A stretch of DNA of 64,000 nt from Myxacorys chilensis ATA2-1-KO14 (GTDB taxonomy: Bacteria; Cyanobacteriota; Cyanobacteriia; Leptolyngbyales; Leptolyngbyaceae), in the NCBI GenBank assembly GCA_019359275.1, contig JAHHHP010000010.1, forward strand, positions 1 through 64,000, read 5' to 3'. Below, piece after piece: positions 63,354 to 64,000 of the stretch; position 1 is the first letter of the stretch, and every line of letters starts with the position of its first letter. The notes under the pieces were generated by a model. The model was not told the DNA's origin and searched no databases. It saw nothing but the letters and a program-made list of their open reading frames with translations. The translations under genes and the position numbers were made by a program.

Positions 63354-64000
63354 ATGTCGAAGCAGCCAGACGCCGTCAAGCACAGTGACTTGTTAAATCA
63401 GGTTGTCCTCGAACGCCGCTCAATGCAAGAATTTGGACAACTTGAGGTGCTATGGACTTACCCTCAAATGCATCGGGTATTAGGGTTTATCTGTCGATCG
63501 GGCTGGCTCGGCTCGAAGAAAACGGCCTTTAATTTAGATCAATTAGATGCGATCGGGGCGAACGGAATCCTGGTGAACTCGAAGCCAGTTGACACCGACG
63601 CCGAAAAAGTTCGTCAGATTGAATCGCTAGTGGGCTGGGAAGTCTGGACAGACAACGGCGAGCGAACTGGAAAGATTATTGATTATTTATTTGATCTTGA
63701 AACAGGCGAGATCGAGCATTACCTCTTTACCTCCAATAGCTTAGGCGGCATTGCGGGCAGCATTTACATGCTGCCCTCTAACTATATTCTCAGCTTTGGC
63801 AATCGTCGCGTCTTAGTGCCTGCGGGCGCAGCGCGATCGTTTGCGCTTTACCGAGAAGGCATCCAAGAAAAGTTCTCGAAAGTCACTGAACTGTTAAAAG
63901 AAGAGAAGAGCCACCTGACCCAGGATGTGCGATCGCTGTTTGGGCAAGCCAAGGAACGAGCCAAACTGGTTGCTGAACAAGCGAGAGAAAAAGCTAGAAC
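63354..64000 (+). CDS. PRC-barrel domain protein, truncated by the window end
   Basis: The ATG at 63354 opens a frame that is still open at the last base, so at least 215 residues are present and the C-terminus is missing. Two PRC-barrel repeats are visible: one around residues 15-75 (VLWTYPQMHRVLGFICRSG) and one around 85-155 (SLVGWEVWTDNGERTGKIID, FDLETGEIEHYLF). A charged coiled-coil (SLFGQAKERAKLVAEQAREK) begins after that. PRC barrels occur in ribosome maturation and photosynthetic reaction-centre proteins; the role here is unknown. Confidence 0.85.
   Translation, partial: MSKQPDAVKHSDLLNQVVLERRSMQEFGQLEVLWTYPQMHRVLGFICRSGWLGSKKTAFNLDQLDAIGANGILVNSKPVDTDAEKVRQIESLVGWEVWTDNGERTGKIIDYLFDLETGEIEHYLFTSNSLGGIAGSIYMLPSNYILSFGNRRVLVPAGAARSFALYREGIQEKFSKVTELLKEEKSHLTQDVRSLFGQAKERAKLVAEQAREKAR

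Noticed and set aside
1..64000. tRNA genes, rRNA genes and CRISPR arrays
   Set aside because: Scanning the larger intergenic gaps found no cloverleaf with a T-arm GTTCRA core, no rRNA signature and no regularly spaced direct repeats of CRISPR length.

Overview
The window reads as chromosomal DNA of a cyanobacterium, probably a filamentous, motile, Leptolyngbya-like one. The evidence is the very frequent palindrome GCGATCGC (HIP1), cyanobacteria/plastid-lineage genes (a Ycf51 protein, a DUF751/Ycf33-like protein, GuaB3, a CrtO-type ketolase), and a phototaxis operon whose receptor has bilin-type GAF domains. I found no rRNA or tRNA gene, CRISPR array, prophage or intact insertion sequence.

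Layout. 0-12 kb: a small GvpV-like coiled-coil protein; a minus-strand run DUF751 - rbfA - DUF6883 - DUF4926 - nagZ; a Dam-type adenine methylase; a Tat-exported phosphoesterase; a Pro-rich anchored protein; a stand-alone RNA polymerase alpha-CTD-like protein divergent from an FHA protein; mmsA; a Uma2 nuclease; a pentapeptide-repeat protein. 11-29 kb is mostly housekeeping: tatC, an slt-type transglycosylase, pepA, a LOG-family protein, trxA, guaB3, sufU, ycf51, a glycerol-dehydrogenase-like gene, an aminotransferase, prs, moaA, a GT2 gene, a PD-(D/E)XK plus zinc-ribbon protein, and uraD. 29-36 kb: an SGNH hydrolase, a hybrid histidine kinase, a NIL protein, a strongly structured intergenic segment ending in a terminator (candidate small RNA), the arsenosugar pair arsS plus AhpD-like protein, a pentapeptide protein and a free-standing DUF4347 protein.

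36-46.5 kb is one plus-strand Pix/Tax/Ptx-type phototaxis operon: PATAN-REC regulator, CheY, CheW, a 1427-residue soluble receptor with five GAF domains, a CheA hybrid kinase and a second CheW. A convergent HpsE-like glycosyltransferase follows, which would link light sensing to slime-dependent gliding. 48-57 kb: a GH57 protein, an alpha/beta hydrolase, a small acidic protein abutting crtO, a release-factor-like protein with a DUF2267 protein, then hemB and the ribosomal genes rplU-rpmA.

57.5-64 kb looks more accessory: a PA14-glycosidase, a NACHT-type STAND NTPase with a low-complexity hexanucleotide-repeat region, a helically phased 10-bp repeat array in its upstream region, a possible micro-membrane protein, an Rpn-family nuclease and a truncated PRC-barrel gene. 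The NACHT-Rpn region is the best candidate for a conflict or defence locus. The structured RNA near 32.4 kb and the DUF6883-DUF4926 pair next to rbfA are the other places I would look first. All functions come from reading the sequence and recalling families; no database search was run.
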